Of a DNA stretch of 64,000 bases, positions 54,687 to 63,677 are shown piece after piece. Within the stretch, counting starts at the first letter, position 1. Every line of letters starts with the position of its first letter. The position numbers were made by a program, and so were the translations under genes. This stretch comes from Oleiagrimonas sp963821885 (GTDB taxonomy: Bacteria > Pseudomonadota > Gammaproteobacteria > Xanthomonadales > Rhodanobacteraceae). The stretch covers positions 1 to 64,000 of the forward strand of contig CAWGFN010000003.1 in assembly GCA_963821885.1 (NCBI GenBank). The letters are read 5' to 3'. The notes under the pieces were generated by a model that saw nothing but the letters and a program-made list of their open reading frames with translations, made no database searches and was not told where the DNA came from.

Positions 54687-56033
54687 TCAACGGCGCCGTT
54701 CGCGTTCGCGGCGGCGGTGTTCGCTCTCGGCCAGCACCTTGGCCTGGTTCATCGATTTCAGCCACAGCGCGTGCTGCTCGGCGTCGTTCTCGATCTTCTC
54801 GGGGATGTGGCTGAAGGGGATGCGCATGGGCGCGGCCTCGTGCTCGAGCGCGCGCTGCATGCTGCCGAAGTAGACCCTGTTGAGGCCGTACTTGGCGTTG
54901 ATGCGGTCGACCACGGCGTCGAGCTTGCGGTGCTCCTCGCGTGGAGCGAACAGCGAGCCGCTGCTCTGTCCGCGCTCGACCAGTTTGTGCAGCGTCACGC
55001 CGACCGCCAGTGGCACGGCGTCGCGCGGTCCCGGCAGCACGGGCGCGCGGGGACGGCCGCCGCGCAGCATGAGGTCCATCAGGTGCAGCAGGGTGCGGCT
55101 GTCGTCGGTGGGGTCGAAGCCCAGGTCCGCGCCCCAGCGTTCGTCGTGGCCGAGGAAGCGGATGTTCACGGCCAGGGCGCCGGCCATCAGCGCGTCGCGG
55201 CGCATGCGCATGGCGGCCTTGGCCAGCAGCTTGACCAGCACCGCGCGGGCGGCCGTGGGCGTGCGCAATTCCGGGCCCAGCACGTGCGAGTGGCCGATCG
55301 AGGCGCGCGTGGTCTTCGGCGCCGGCAGCCAGTGGCCGCGCAGCAGTCCCCACATGCGCACGCCCTCGATGCTGCCCCAGGCGTGCCGCAACAGGTGCTT
55401 GGGCGCGGCGGTCAGGTCGGCCACGCTGTGGATGCCGTGCTCGAGCAGGCGCCGGTGCATGGACGGGCCGATCCCGCACAGGTCGCGCAGTTCCAGGCGA
55501 TGCAGCACGTGCGGCAGGTCGCCGGGCTCGATCACGGTCAAGCCGTCGGGCTTTTGCATGTCCGAGGCGGTCTTGGCCAGCCACGGGTTGGGCGCGATGC
55601 CGATCGAGCAGCGGATCGCGCCGCCGGGCGCGACGGCGGCGATCTCGGCCTTGACCTGGCGCGCGACCTCGACGGCAACGTCGCGGTTGCACTGGCGCCC
55701 GACCAGCTCGCAGGCGACCTCGTCGATGGAACCGGGCACGCCGACCGGCACGGCGCGGTCGATGGCCTCCATCAGCGTGTGATGCCATTGCACGTAGAGC
55801 GCGGGCCGCGCCTGCACGATGGTGATGTCCGGGCACAGCCGGCGCGCCTCGCGCACCATGGTGCCGGTCTTCACGCCGAAGGCCTTGGCCTCGTAGCTGG
55901 CGGCGATGCAGCAGGTGGTCTCGGCCGCCACCGGCGCCACGCCCACCGGACGCCCGCGCAGCTCCGGGCGCTCGTGCTGCTCCACCGAGGCGAAGTAGCT
56001 GTTGAAGTCGACGAAGAGGGTGCGGAGTTTCAT
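54687..56033 (-). CDS. atypical Y-family DNA polymerase (second copy, non-DinB)
   Basis: A 448-aa Y-family polymerase clearly distinct from the DinB at 50893. Catalytic Asp9 (FVDFNSYFASVEQ) and Asp104-Glu105 (GSIDEVACELVG) are conserved, so it is predicted active. The thumb region has LCGIGPSMHRRLLEHGIHSVADL. The C-terminal third differs from DinB and no beta-clamp motif is obvious; it ends in a very basic tail (EHRRRERERRR). Relatives in this order are sometimes labelled ImpB. ATG 56033 has no clear ribosome site. Confidence 0.83.
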   Translation of the reverse strand: MKLRTLFVDFNSYFASVEQHERPELRGRPVGVAPVAAETTCCIAASYEAKAFGVKTGTMVREARRLCPDITIVQARPALYVQWHHTLMEAIDRAVPVGVPGSIDEVACELVGRQCNRDVAVEVARQVKAEIAAVAPGGAIRCSIGIAPNPWLAKTASDMQKPDGLTVIEPGDLPHVLHRLELRDLCGIGPSMHRRLLEHGIHSVADLTAAPKHLLRHAWGSIEGVRMWGLLRGHWLPAPKTTRASIGHSHVLGPELRTPTAARAVLVKLLAKAAMRMRRDALMAGALAVNIRFLGHDERWGADLGFDPTDDSRTLLHLMDLMLRGGRPRAPVLPGPRDAVPLAVGVTLHKLVERGQSSGSLFAPREEHRKLDAVVDRINAKYGLNRVYFGSMQRALEHEAAPMRIPFSHIPEKIENDAEQHALWLKSMNQAKVLAESEHRRRERERRR

Positions 56034-56082
56034 GGCGGCGGGAAGCCTGCCGCCCGTGGGTCTCAAGGGCGGCGACGGTGCG

Positions 56083-56391
56083 TCATTCGATGATGTCGTG
56101 GGCCTGGTACAGGCGCACCAGGGGCTCCATGTCGAGCAGGTAGCGATCTTCCTCGTCCAGGTACACCGCCTGCTCGGGATCGCTGCCGGCCCAGTCGCGC
56201 ATGGCCTGCATGTCGCGCCACAGCGTGATGACCTGGAATTCGCACTTGTCGCCCTGCTCGCGCTGCAGGATGTAGGAGTGCAGGAGACCGGCCACGCCCG
56301 TCAGGCGTGGCACGGCCATGTCCTGGAGGTGTTCGCGGTACGCGTCGGCCTGGTCCAGCGACGTGATCCCGCGCCAGATTCGGGCGATCAT
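56083..56391 (-). CDS. antibiotic-biosynthesis-monooxygenase-fold (ABM) protein
   Basis: A 102-aa ferredoxin-like dimeric-barrel protein. The sequence IARIWRGITSLDQADAYREHLQ, GLLHSYILQREQGDKCEFQVITLWRDMQAMRDWAG is the usual strand-helix-strand-strand-helix order of ABM proteins. Such proteins are small oxygenases or reactive-species scavengers; no substrate is evident. ATG 56391 has GGAGCG upstream. It is 49 nt upstream of the Y-family polymerase gene and probably cotranscribed. Confidence 0.78.
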   Translation of the reverse strand: MIARIWRGITSLDQADAYREHLQDMAVPRLTGVAGLLHSYILQREQGDKCEFQVITLWRDMQAMRDWAGSDPEQAVYLDEEDRYLLDMEPLVRLYQAHDIIE

Positions 56392-56525
56392 GAGGCGCTC
56401 CCGGCGGCGGTTCCAAACCCCAGCGTATCACCGGCGGCCGGCCGGCGAGGTTAAGCTGGCGTTGCCCCTGTGCCGGTGGCCTGAACGGCGCCGAACGGGG
56501 CGATTTCCAGGCATGGGGCGATGGA

Positions 56526-57362
56526 GTGGGCGTGCGGATACTGGTGTTTGGTGCGAGTGGCATGGTCGGACGGGCGCTGCGGCCCATGCGGGTCGCGGCG
56601 GGCGATACGCTGGTCGCCGTCAGCCGCCAGCCGCGAACGGCGCAAGCCGGCCTGGACTGGCATCGGGGCACGCTGCCCGCGGACGTGCCGGCGCTGCCGG
56701 CCTGCGAGGCCATCGTCAGCCTCGGGCCGCTGGATCATTTCGTCGCCTGGCTGGCCACGGCCGACCTGCGCCATCGCCCGCGCATCGTGGCCTTGTCCTC
56801 GATGAGCGCCGAGAGCAAGCAGGCCTCGCCGCTGGCGGCCGAGCGCGACGTGGCCGCGCGGCTGCGCGCGGCCGAGACGCGACTGGCGCAGGTGGCGGGA
56901 GATCATGACCTGGCCTGGACGGTGCTGCGCGCCACGCTGATCTACGGTGAGGGCGATGAAGGTGGCCTGGACGGGCTGGCCCGCCGCGCGTCGCGCTGGC
57001 GGATCTTTCCGCTGCCCGCCGGCCGCGGGCTGCGCCAGCCGATCCACGCCCGCGACCTGGCCGCCGCGGTGGACGCGGTGCTGCACGGCGACGGCGCGGC
57101 CGACGGCTGCGTGCTGCCCGCGGGCGGCGGCGAACGCCTGAGCGCGACGGCCATGTTCCGGCGTGTCCGCGCCGCGCTGCCGCGCTGGACGTTGCCGCTC
57201 CCGGTGCCGCGTGCCCTCCTGCGGCTGGCGGCGCGCTGTGTCCCGCGCTGGCGCGGCGCGATCGCGCGCCTGGACAGCGACCTGGTGGCCGACAATCGCC
57301 AGCTTGAGGCACGCCTGGGCGTGCATCCGGGTCCGTTCCGGCCCGGCGCGGATCGGTCCTAG
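56526..57362 (+). CDS. NAD(P)-binding Rossmann protein (atypical SDR / NmrA-like)
   Basis: A 278-aa protein with the nucleotide-binding loop VFGASGMVGRAL at its N-terminus, ALSSMSAESK as the extended-SDR serine segment, and LRATLIYGEGDEGGLDGLAR as the substrate-side motif; this matches the SDR a5/a7 type found in nucleotide-sugar epimerase-like proteins. There is no classic YxxxK. It probably binds NADP and acts on a small metabolite. GTG 56526 or GTG 56532 is the start; the second has GGAG at a better distance. Confidence 0.75.
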   Translation: MGVRILVFGASGMVGRALRPMRVAAGDTLVAVSRQPRTAQAGLDWHRGTLPADVPALPACEAIVSLGPLDHFVAWLATADLRHRPRIVALSSMSAESKQASPLAAERDVAARLRAAETRLAQVAGDHDLAWTVLRATLIYGEGDEGGLDGLARRASRWRIFPLPAGRGLRQPIHARDLAAAVDAVLHGDGAADGCVLPAGGGERLSATAMFRRVRAALPRWTLPLPVPRALLRLAARCVPRWRGAIARLDSDLVADNRQLEARLGVHPGPFRPGADRS

Positions 57363-57772
57363 CGCGAGAACCCGGCCAGCGGGATCAGCACCAGCAGGGC
57401 GATCGCGCCCACGCACAGGCAGGCGTTGCCGAGGCTGATGCGGTGGCCGTCGCCGCGTGGCACCAGGCGCCACAGCAGCGCCACGCCGAGCAGCATGTCG
57501 ATGAAGAAGGCCGCACGGATCCAGCCCGAGGCGAGCAGGGCATGCGCGCCGCCGACGGCCTGCTTGCCGCCGATCATGATCAGCGCCACCGTCACCGCGC
57601 TGGCGCCCAGCGCCCACAGCAGGCAGGCCAGGTAGGTGCGATTGAAGGGCACCGGGCAGCGCGTGCTCCAGCGCAGCAGGCCCCAGCAGACCAGGGCCAT
57701 CAGCAGCGCCAGGACGCTGTCGGCGAGGATCGCCCAGACCAGGGTGGAACTGATCGCCAGCAGTGAGCTCAT
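57359..57772 (-). CDS. integral membrane protein of unknown function
   Basis: A 137-aa protein with four membrane segments (about residues 5-30, 45-68, 80-104, 112-134). No family motif. The 3' end overlaps the convergent Rossmann gene by 4 nt. Confidence 0.7.
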   Translation of the reverse strand: MSSLLAISSTLVWAILADSVLALLMALVCWGLLRWSTRCPVPFNRTYLACLLWALGASAVTVALIMIGGKQAVGGAHALLASGWIRAAFFIDMLLGVALLWRLVPRGDGHRISLGNACLCVGAIALLVLIPLAGFSR

Positions 57773-57815
57773 GACGTGGGCCGCCGTGCAAAACGGCCAT
57801 TGTGCCGCATGGCGC

Positions 57816-58280
57816 TCAGTAGCGCAGGCCCACGCGGCGCATCACCTTGCCCAGCAGCCAGGCCGGGCCGACCAGCAGGTAGGACAGGTCGGTCAGGAAC
57901 GAGGGGCGCCGGCCCTCGATGGCGTGGCCGATGAACTGGCCGATCCAGGCCGCCACGAACAGCGCCGCGGCCAGGATGCCCATGTTCCTGGCGCCTAGAC
58001 GGCCGTACAGGACATGGGTGAGCAGGGCCAGCAGCACGAACACCACCGCCATGCCCAGGCCGATGGCCCGCGAGGTGCGGTAGTAGAAGAGAAACGACAG
58101 GAACATCGCCAGCACGGCCCAGGACCCCTGGCGCAGGAACTGCGGCGGCACCGGGATGATCCACAGCGCGGCGATCACGCACCACAGGATGACGGGTACG
58201 CAGACCCAGTGGATCAGGCGGTTGGTGGCGTTCTGGTGGTCCTGGCTGTAGGCCGCGAACCATTGGTGGGCGTCGCGCAT
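57816..58280 (-). CDS. Mpo1/DUF962-family membrane protein
   Basis: A 154-aa membrane protein of the Mpo1/YGL010w family. The signature HxxxxNxxxH is at residues 15-24 (His15, Asn20, His24), followed by WVCVPVILW, and GHAIEGRRPSF carries the third His near the C-terminus. Yeast Mpo1 is an Fe(II)-dependent dioxygenase in alpha-oxidation of 2-hydroxy fatty acids; the bacterial role is not established. ATG 58280 has an AGGA ribosome site. Confidence 0.82.
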   Translation of the reverse strand: MRDAHQWFAAYSQDHQNATNRLIHWVCVPVILWCVIAALWIIPVPPQFLRQGSWAVLAMFLSFLFYYRTSRAIGLGMAVVFVLLALLTHVLYGRLGARNMGILAAALFVAAWIGQFIGHAIEGRRPSFLTDLSYLLVGPAWLLGKVMRRVGLRY

Positions 58281-58391
58281 GTCCTGCTCCCCTCGTGCAT
58301 GGATCGCAATATCCTTGCGCCACGCGGGGCCGCGATAAAGTTGCAGTGCGTCAATACGCGATGCCGGAAGGGTCGCCCCCGCGCATCCGTG

Positions 58392-58417
58392 GCCCGGATA
58401 AGCGAAGCGCATCCGGG
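58392..58417 (+). repeat. REP-like element, copy 1
   Basis: Starts GCCCGGATAAGCGAAGC and ends GCATCCGGG. The ends are inverted (CCCGGAT with ATCCGGG), so it folds. It is a member of the same short repeat as the copies at 58477 and 63842, in intergenic DNA. Confidence 0.75.
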
Positions 58418-58476
58418 GAAATCCGACACCAGGCGCATGACCCATGCACCGTGGCACCGATGGCCACTTGCGCCAT

Positions 58477-58504
58477 CCCGGATGCGGCTGCGCCTTATCC
58501 GGGC
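58477..58504 (-). repeat. REP-like element, copy 2 (inverted relative to copy 1)
   Basis: CCCGGATGCGGCTGCGCC then TTATCCGGGC is an inverted and slightly longer relative of copy 1, 59 nt away. The pair looks like a BIME, a bipartite REP arrangement downstream of purC and upstream of the Mpo1-like gene. Confidence 0.7.
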
Positions 58505-58525
58505 TATGCGACACGTCCGGCCGGC

Positions 58526-59422
58526 TCAGTCCACCTCGATGCCGGCCAGGCGCTTGAGCGCCTCGGCGTAGCGCGCCGCGGTGCCTTCGATGACCTCGCG
58601 CGGCAGCGACGGCCCCGGCGCCTGCTTGTTCCAGTCCAGCGTCTCCAGGTAGTCGCGCACGAACTGCTTGTCATAGCTGGGCGGGCTGATGCCGACGGCG
58701 TATTCGTCGGCGGGCCAGAAGCGCGAGGAGTCGGGGGTGAGCATCTCGTCCATCACGTACAGCGTGCCGTCGGCGTCGGTGCCGAACTCCAGCTTGGTAT
58801 CGGCGATGAGGATGCCGCGCTCGGCCGCGTAGGCGGCGGCGAAGCGGTAGATCGCCAGGGTCGCCTCGCGCACCTTCTCGGCCAGCTCGCCGCCGATCGT
58901 CGCCACCACCTGGTCGAAGCCGATGTTCTCGTCGTGGTTGCCCACGGCGGCCTTGGTCGAGGGCGTGAAGATCGGCTCGGCCAGCTGCTCGGCCTGGCGC
59001 AGGCCGGCGGGCAGCTCGATGCCGCACAGCTTTCCGCTGGCCTGGTAGTCCTTCCAGCCCGAGCCGATCAGGTAGCCGCGGGCGATGGCCTCCACCGGCA
59101 CCGGCTTGAGCTTCCTGGTGACCACGGCGCGCTTTTCGTACAGCGCGACGTCCGTGCCCGCGGGCAGCACCTCGGCCACCGGGGTGCCGGTCAGGTGGTT
59201 GGGCGCGATGTGCGCGGTCTGGCCGAACCAGAAATTGGAGATCTGGGTGAGCATCTCGCCCTTGCCGGGAATGGGGTCGGGCAGGATCACGTCGAACGCG
59301 GACAGGCGGTCGCTGGCGACGATCAGCAGGCGGTTGCCGGGCAGTTCGTAGACGTCGCGGACCTTGCCGCGGTAGATCGGCTCGAGGCCGGGCAGATCCG
59401 AATGCTTGAGGCAGGTAGGCAC
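58526..59422 (-). CDS. purC: SAICAR synthetase
   Basis: A 298-aa enzyme of purine synthesis that joins aspartate to carboxyaminoimidazole ribotide using ATP. Motifs: YRGKVRDVYELP, DRLSAFDVILPDPIPGKG, and the aspartate-binding EFGTDADGTLYVMDEMLTPDSSRFWP. The length is that of the longer (~300 aa) PurC form. The start is GTG 59422 with GGGAA upstream. Divergent from the djlA-like gene (173 nt). Confidence 0.95.
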   Translation of the reverse strand: MPTCLKHSDLPGLEPIYRGKVRDVYELPGNRLLIVASDRLSAFDVILPDPIPGKGEMLTQISNFWFGQTAHIAPNHLTGTPVAEVLPAGTDVALYEKRAVVTRKLKPVPVEAIARGYLIGSGWKDYQASGKLCGIELPAGLRQAEQLAEPIFTPSTKAAVGNHDENIGFDQVVATIGGELAEKVREATLAIYRFAAAYAAERGILIADTKLEFGTDADGTLYVMDEMLTPDSSRFWPADEYAVGISPPSYDKQFVRDYLETLDWNKQAPGPSLPREVIEGTAARYAEALKRLAGIEVD

Positions 59423-59595
59423 GGCGAAACATTCCCGGTGGGCAGGCGCGCATTGTAGCGGCGCGCGGCGTGGCGCGGGGCGGCGGGCTGCTAGAATCGC
59501 CCGCTTGCGACCGCCGTGCCCGCCCGGACCCCGATGACATCCATGCTCTCGCCGATATCGCCGCGCCCCGCGCTCCGGACCGGAGGCGCGTCCTG

Positions 59596-60369
59596 ATGGG
59601 CGCGTTCATTGGCGCGATCATCGGCGCCTATCTCATGCACAGCTTCGTCGGCGCGCTGATCGGCGGCTTCATCGGCTGGCTGATTACCTCGCAGGCGCGC
59701 GCGGCGCGGCCGCGGGCGTCCTTCGACGCGGTCATCGAGCCCTTGTTCGGCCTGCTCGGCGCGGTGGCCAAGGCCGACGGCCGGGTCAGCGAGGCCGAGA
59801 TCGCCGTGGCCGAGCGGCTGATGTCGCGCATGGGCCTGGACGGCGACCGGCGCCGCCACGCGGTGGCCAGCTTCAACGCCGGCAAGCAGTCCGGCTACGA
59901 CATCGACGCCACCCTGTCGCGCCTGCGCCAGTGGGCGGGGGGGCGTCGCGACCATGCCATCACCATCCTCGACGTGGTGGTCGACACGGCGCTGGCCGAG
60001 GGCGTGGGCGAGCGCAAGATGCAGATGCTCCGGCAGCTGGCCGCGGCGCTGCGCATCAGCGAGATGGAGCTGATGGCGGTGATGGCGATGAAGGGCTACG
60101 CCTGGAACCCGTCCGGCGGTCGCGGCCCCGGCGGCGGCTACGTGCCGCCGCGGCGCGCGCCATCGGGTCCCGACCCCTATGCCGTGCTCGGCGTGCAGCG
60201 CGATGCCGACGACCGCGCCATCAAGCGCGCCTACCGCAAGCTGATTTCCGAACACCATCCGGACCGCCTGGGCGACCTGCCCGAGGACCTGCGCCGGCGC
60301 GCCGAACAGCGCGCCAGCGACATCAACGCGGCCTACGAACGCATCAAGAGCGAGCGCGGCCTGAAGTGA
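59596..60369 (+). CDS. djlA: DnaJ-like membrane co-chaperone (DjlA-like)
   Basis: A 257-aa protein: a glycine-rich N-terminal membrane segment (residues 2-31, GAFIGAIIGAYLMHSFVGAL), a TerB-like helical domain (about 45-150, LGAVAKADGRVSEAEI), a Gly/Pro linker and a C-terminal J domain (about 190-257) with the HPD motif at residues 221-223. This is the DjlA architecture; the J domain would activate DnaK at the membrane. ATG 59596 has GGAGG 9 nt upstream. A TAGAAT at 59492 may be its -10. Confidence 0.9.
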   Translation: MGAFIGAIIGAYLMHSFVGALIGGFIGWLITSQARAARPRASFDAVIEPLFGLLGAVAKADGRVSEAEIAVAERLMSRMGLDGDRRRHAVASFNAGKQSGYDIDATLSRLRQWAGGRRDHAITILDVVVDTALAEGVGERKMQMLRQLAAALRISEMELMAVMAMKGYAWNPSGGRGPGGGYVPPRRAPSGPDPYAVLGVQRDADDRAIKRAYRKLISEHHPDRLGDLPEDLRRRAEQRASDINAAYERIKSERGLK

Positions 60370-60444
60370 TCGCTCGCGGTGCGCGTGCTACAAAGACCAT
60401 CCATCGACGCGCCGCGCGCGCCGCGTGACCTTCGGGAAATCTCC

Positions 60445-61113
60445 ATGGCCAAGCAATCACCCGTCATCGCACCGTCCATCCTCTCGGCCGACTTCGCGCG
60501 CCTGGGCGAGGACACCCGCGCCGTGCTCGAGGCCGGCGCCGACTGGGTGCACTTCGACGTCATGGACAACCACTACGTGCCCAACCTCACCATTGGCCCG
60601 ATGGTGTGCAAGGCGCTGCGCGACTACGGCATCGAGGCGCCGATCGACGTGCACCTGATGGTCAAGCCGGTCGACCGCATCGTTCCCGATTTCGCCAGGG
60701 CCGGCGCCAGTTCGATCAGCTTTCATCCCGAAGCCAGCGAGCATGTCGACCGCACCCTCGGCCTGATCCGCGACAGCGGCTGCCAGGCCGGCCTGGTGTT
60801 CAACCCGGCAACGCCGCTGAATCACCTGGATTACGTGCTGGACAAGGTCGACCTGGTGCTGCTGATGTCGGTCAATCCGGGCTTCGGCGGACAGAGCTTC
60901 ATCCCCGCGACGCTGGACAAGCTCAAGCAGGCGCGCGCGATCATCGACGCCAGCGGCCGCGACATCCGCCTGGAGGTCGACGGCGGCGTGAAGGCCGACA
61001 ACATCGGCGCCATCGCCGCGGCCGGTGCCGACACTTTCGTCGCCGGTTCGGCGATCTTCGGCGCCGCCGACTACAGCGCCGAGATCGCGGCGATGCGTCG
61101 CGCCATCGGCTGA
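60445..61113 (+). CDS. rpe: ribulose-5-phosphate 3-epimerase
   Basis: A 222-aa TIM-barrel enzyme interconverting ribulose-5-phosphate and xylulose-5-phosphate in the pentose phosphate pathway. Motifs: IAPSILSADFARLGED, HFDVMDNHYVPNLTIGP, DVHLMVKPVD, MSVNPGFGGQSFIPATL and EVDGGVKADNIG. All metal and catalytic residues are present. The end overlaps the convergent sortase gene by 43 nt. Confidence 0.96.
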   Translation: MAKQSPVIAPSILSADFARLGEDTRAVLEAGADWVHFDVMDNHYVPNLTIGPMVCKALRDYGIEAPIDVHLMVKPVDRIVPDFARAGASSISFHPEASEHVDRTLGLIRDSGCQAGLVFNPATPLNHLDYVLDKVDLVLLMSVNPGFGGQSFIPATLDKLKQARAIIDASGRDIRLEVDGGVKADNIGAIAAAGADTFVAGSAIFGAADYSAEIAAMRRAIG

Positions 61114-61694
61114 GGCGCGGGCGGCGCGATCCGTGTCGCCCACACCACGTAGCGCAGTGGTCCCCCCGGGATCAGCGCGTCGAAGGGATAGCAGGTCACC
61201 AGCAGCAGGCCGTCCGCGCTGCCCGCGGCAGGCAGTCGCGCGTGGCGGCTGTCGATGACCTGCATGCGCGTGACCCGGTAGCGGGCCCGTCCCTGCGCAC
61301 TGTCGATGGCGATGCGGTCGCCGCGGCGCAGCTCGCGCAGGAAGGTGAACTGGGTGTCGCGATGCGCGCTGATCACGCTCACGCCGTGCGCGCCGGGTGG
61401 CGCGCTGGAGGGCGTCCAGCCCGGGCCGAAGGCCAGCGCCTGGCCGCTGTCGCGATCCAGCACGATCAGCTGCTTGTCCAGGCGCGGCACCCGCAGCCGC
61501 GCGATCGGGGCCATGTCCGCCCATGGCCACGGCTTGCGCAGATGGCGGCCGTGGTCGCTGCGCGTCCATGCGCGTTCCAGCATCACCTGCGCCACGGCGG
61601 CCTTCAGGTATATCCACTCGGCGCTGCCCCCCAGCACTGCCGCGACAAGCAGCAGCAGTGCCGGGGCCCACAGGCGGTGGCGCCGCGCGATCAC
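61071..61694 (-). CDS. class GN-type sortase
   Basis: A 207-aa membrane transpeptidase. N-terminal signal anchor about residues 8-25, then the sortase barrel with His111 (SAHRDTQ), nucleophile Cys168 (LLVTCYP) and Arg181 (PLRYVV), all intact. Proteobacterial sortases of this type are almost always paired with one VWA-domain substrate, here the gene just upstream in the transcript with a 4-nt overlap. The 3' end overlaps rpe by 43 nt. Confidence 0.9.
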   Translation of the reverse strand: MIARRHRLWAPALLLLVAAVLGGSAEWIYLKAAVAQVMLERAWTRSDHGRHLRKPWPWADMAPIARLRVPRLDKQLIVLDRDSGQALAFGPGWTPSSAPPGAHGVSVISAHRDTQFTFLRELRRGDRIAIDSAQGRARYRVTRMQVIDSRHARLPAAGSADGLLLVTCYPFDALIPGGPLRYVVWATRIAPPAPQPMARRIAAISAL

Positions 61695-63677
61695 GCCGCC
61701 CCCGAGCCGCGACGCTGCAGCCAGGCGACCAGCGCGGCCAGCATCGCGGCGATCGCCGCCAGCGCCATCAGCAGCGGCGCCGGGGTCGCGGTCTGGGCGA
61801 AGGCCGAGCCGGCCGGCAGCGCGTTGGGGATCTGCGTGTCGCGCAGGGCCTGGCCGACGTCGCGCGAGGGCGTCTGCTCGACCGCGACCAGGCTGGTGTA
61901 GCGGCTGACCAGGTGCGCGGCAAGCGCGGTCTTGACGATCTGCGGCTTCAGCACGCTCTCGTCACCGCCGCGGCTCAGCTGCGACTCCAGGTCGTCGATG
62001 CGCGACTGCGCCCACAGCCGATCCAGGCCCTGCGCCGTCTCGGCGTGGTCCAGCGACACCGGGTCGCTCCAGGCGCGGTCGGCCAGCTGGCCGTGCAGCT
62101 GCACCTGGCCGCCGGGCGCGTCCAGGCGTGCGGTGACCAGCAGCGGCTCGCCCAGATACAGGTCCGGCAGCTGGCGCGGGTAGGCGCTGGCGCCGTGCGG
62201 CCAGTCGATGTGGATGTCGCGCAGGGCCGGATGCCCGAGGCGCGCCAGCAGGCCGCGCATGGCGCTGCCCACCTCGTGCAGGTCGGGGATCAGCGTCTCG
62301 CTGCCGCGGCCGTGGCGGGCGGCCTCGGTCACGAAGCCGCCGGCGGGCGCGCTGCCGATGCCGACCGGGAACAGGCGCGAATCGCCCAGGTCGCGGTCGA
62401 TCAGGTTCAGCAGGCCGGCCGGGTTGTCGACCGCGCCATCGGTGGCGAACACCACCTGGCGCACGTAGCCCTCGGGCGCATGTCCGGACAGCGCCGCGGT
62501 CAGCGCCGGCGCCATCTCGGTGCCGCCGCCCGCCTGCAGGTTGGCGACCCACGCGCGCGCGGCCTTGACCGCCTCCGGCGTGGCCGCCACCGCCTGCGGG
62601 GTGCAGCATCTGCATGTCGGAGTTGAATTCGATCACGTTGAAGCGGTCGATCGGGCGCAGGTTCTTCAGCGCCAGGTCCAGCGCCGCGCGCGCCTGGCGG
62701 ATCGAGGCGCCCTGCATCGAGCCGGAAGTGTCGATCACCAGGATCAGCTCGCGCGGCAGGATCCGCGCACGCTGCTGCGGCGGCATCACCATCAGCGTGG
62801 CGTAGTGGGCATCGCCCACGGTCTCGACGAAGCTGGCCACGTTGGGCTGGGTCTGCGGTGCCGGCGTCCAGCGCAGGATGAAGTCGCGGTCGGGCACCAC
62901 GCTGGCCGCGTGCAGCTGCACGTTCCAGGCCTGTCCCTGGTGCGTGGCGTCGATGGCGTGGCTGGGACTGCTGACCGAAGCCAGCGGCACGCCCGGGTGC
63001 AGCGCGACGTGGATGCGGGTCTTGAGCGGCGGTTCGTTGCGCGTGGCGGTGAACGCCTGCGGGCCGGTGATGCCCGGATCGTGGGCGGCGTCCACGGCGG
63101 CCTGCCGCTGGTGGTAGCGCGGCGTGTAGGTCAGCGGAAAGCGCAGCGAGAAGGTGCCGTCGCGATAGTCGATGCGCTGCCAGTAGTGCAGCTCCACGTC
63201 GACGGTCTCGCCCGGCGCCACGTTGGTCACCGCGGTGCGGAACAGGTGGCCGCTGTCGGCCTCGACCAGCGCCGCCTTGCGTCCGCTGCTGGCCGCCTGC
63301 GCGAAGGCCTGTCGCGCGGCCTGTTTCTCGCGGATGTTGCCGACGATGGTGCGCGTGCCGATGTGCAGCGTCATCGCGTAGACGGCCGCGCCCTCGGGCA
63401 GCGGCAGCAGGTACTGGCCCTGCATGAAGTCCGTGCCGTCGTTGCGGAAGCGCTGGTGCAGCACGACATCGGCGACCAGGCCGTCGACGCGGTAGGACAC
63501 GTCGGTGTCCAGGCTGGCCAGCACGTGGCGCACGCCGCCGGCATCGACGAAGCGCAGCTCGCCGCTGCCGGGTGCCTGCTGGGCGCGCAGCGTGGCCGTG
63601 CACAGCAGCAGCAACAACAGCGCGATGGGGGCGCGCCATCCGATCGGGCGCATGGTGGAGTGGGTTGGATGGTTCAC
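61691..63677 (-). pseudogene. sortase-partner VWA-domain protein, interrupted by a +1 frameshift
   Basis: Two overlapping frames (63677 to about 62601, then 62597 to 61691) together make a 661-aa homologue of the VWA/VIT sortase target (TIGR03788-like). Signal peptide, then a VIT domain (VDVVLHQRFRNDGTDFMQGQYLLPLP), then VWA with intact MIDAS Asp316 (IDTSGSM). At 62598-62601 a GGGG run (CCCC in the gene) holds one base too many: removing it restores LHPQAVAATPEAVKAARAWV. The C-terminus has a degenerate sorting signal (AQTATPAP, hydrophobic stretch, QRR). GTG start with AGGGAGG. Could be a genuine lesion, a switchable tract or a sequencing error. Confidence 0.85.

Noticed and set aside
54687..56033. 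Type VI secretion protein ImpB
   Set aside because: A label often given to this family by name confusion; the sequence has Y-family polymerase catalytic residues and no type VI secretion genes are nearby.
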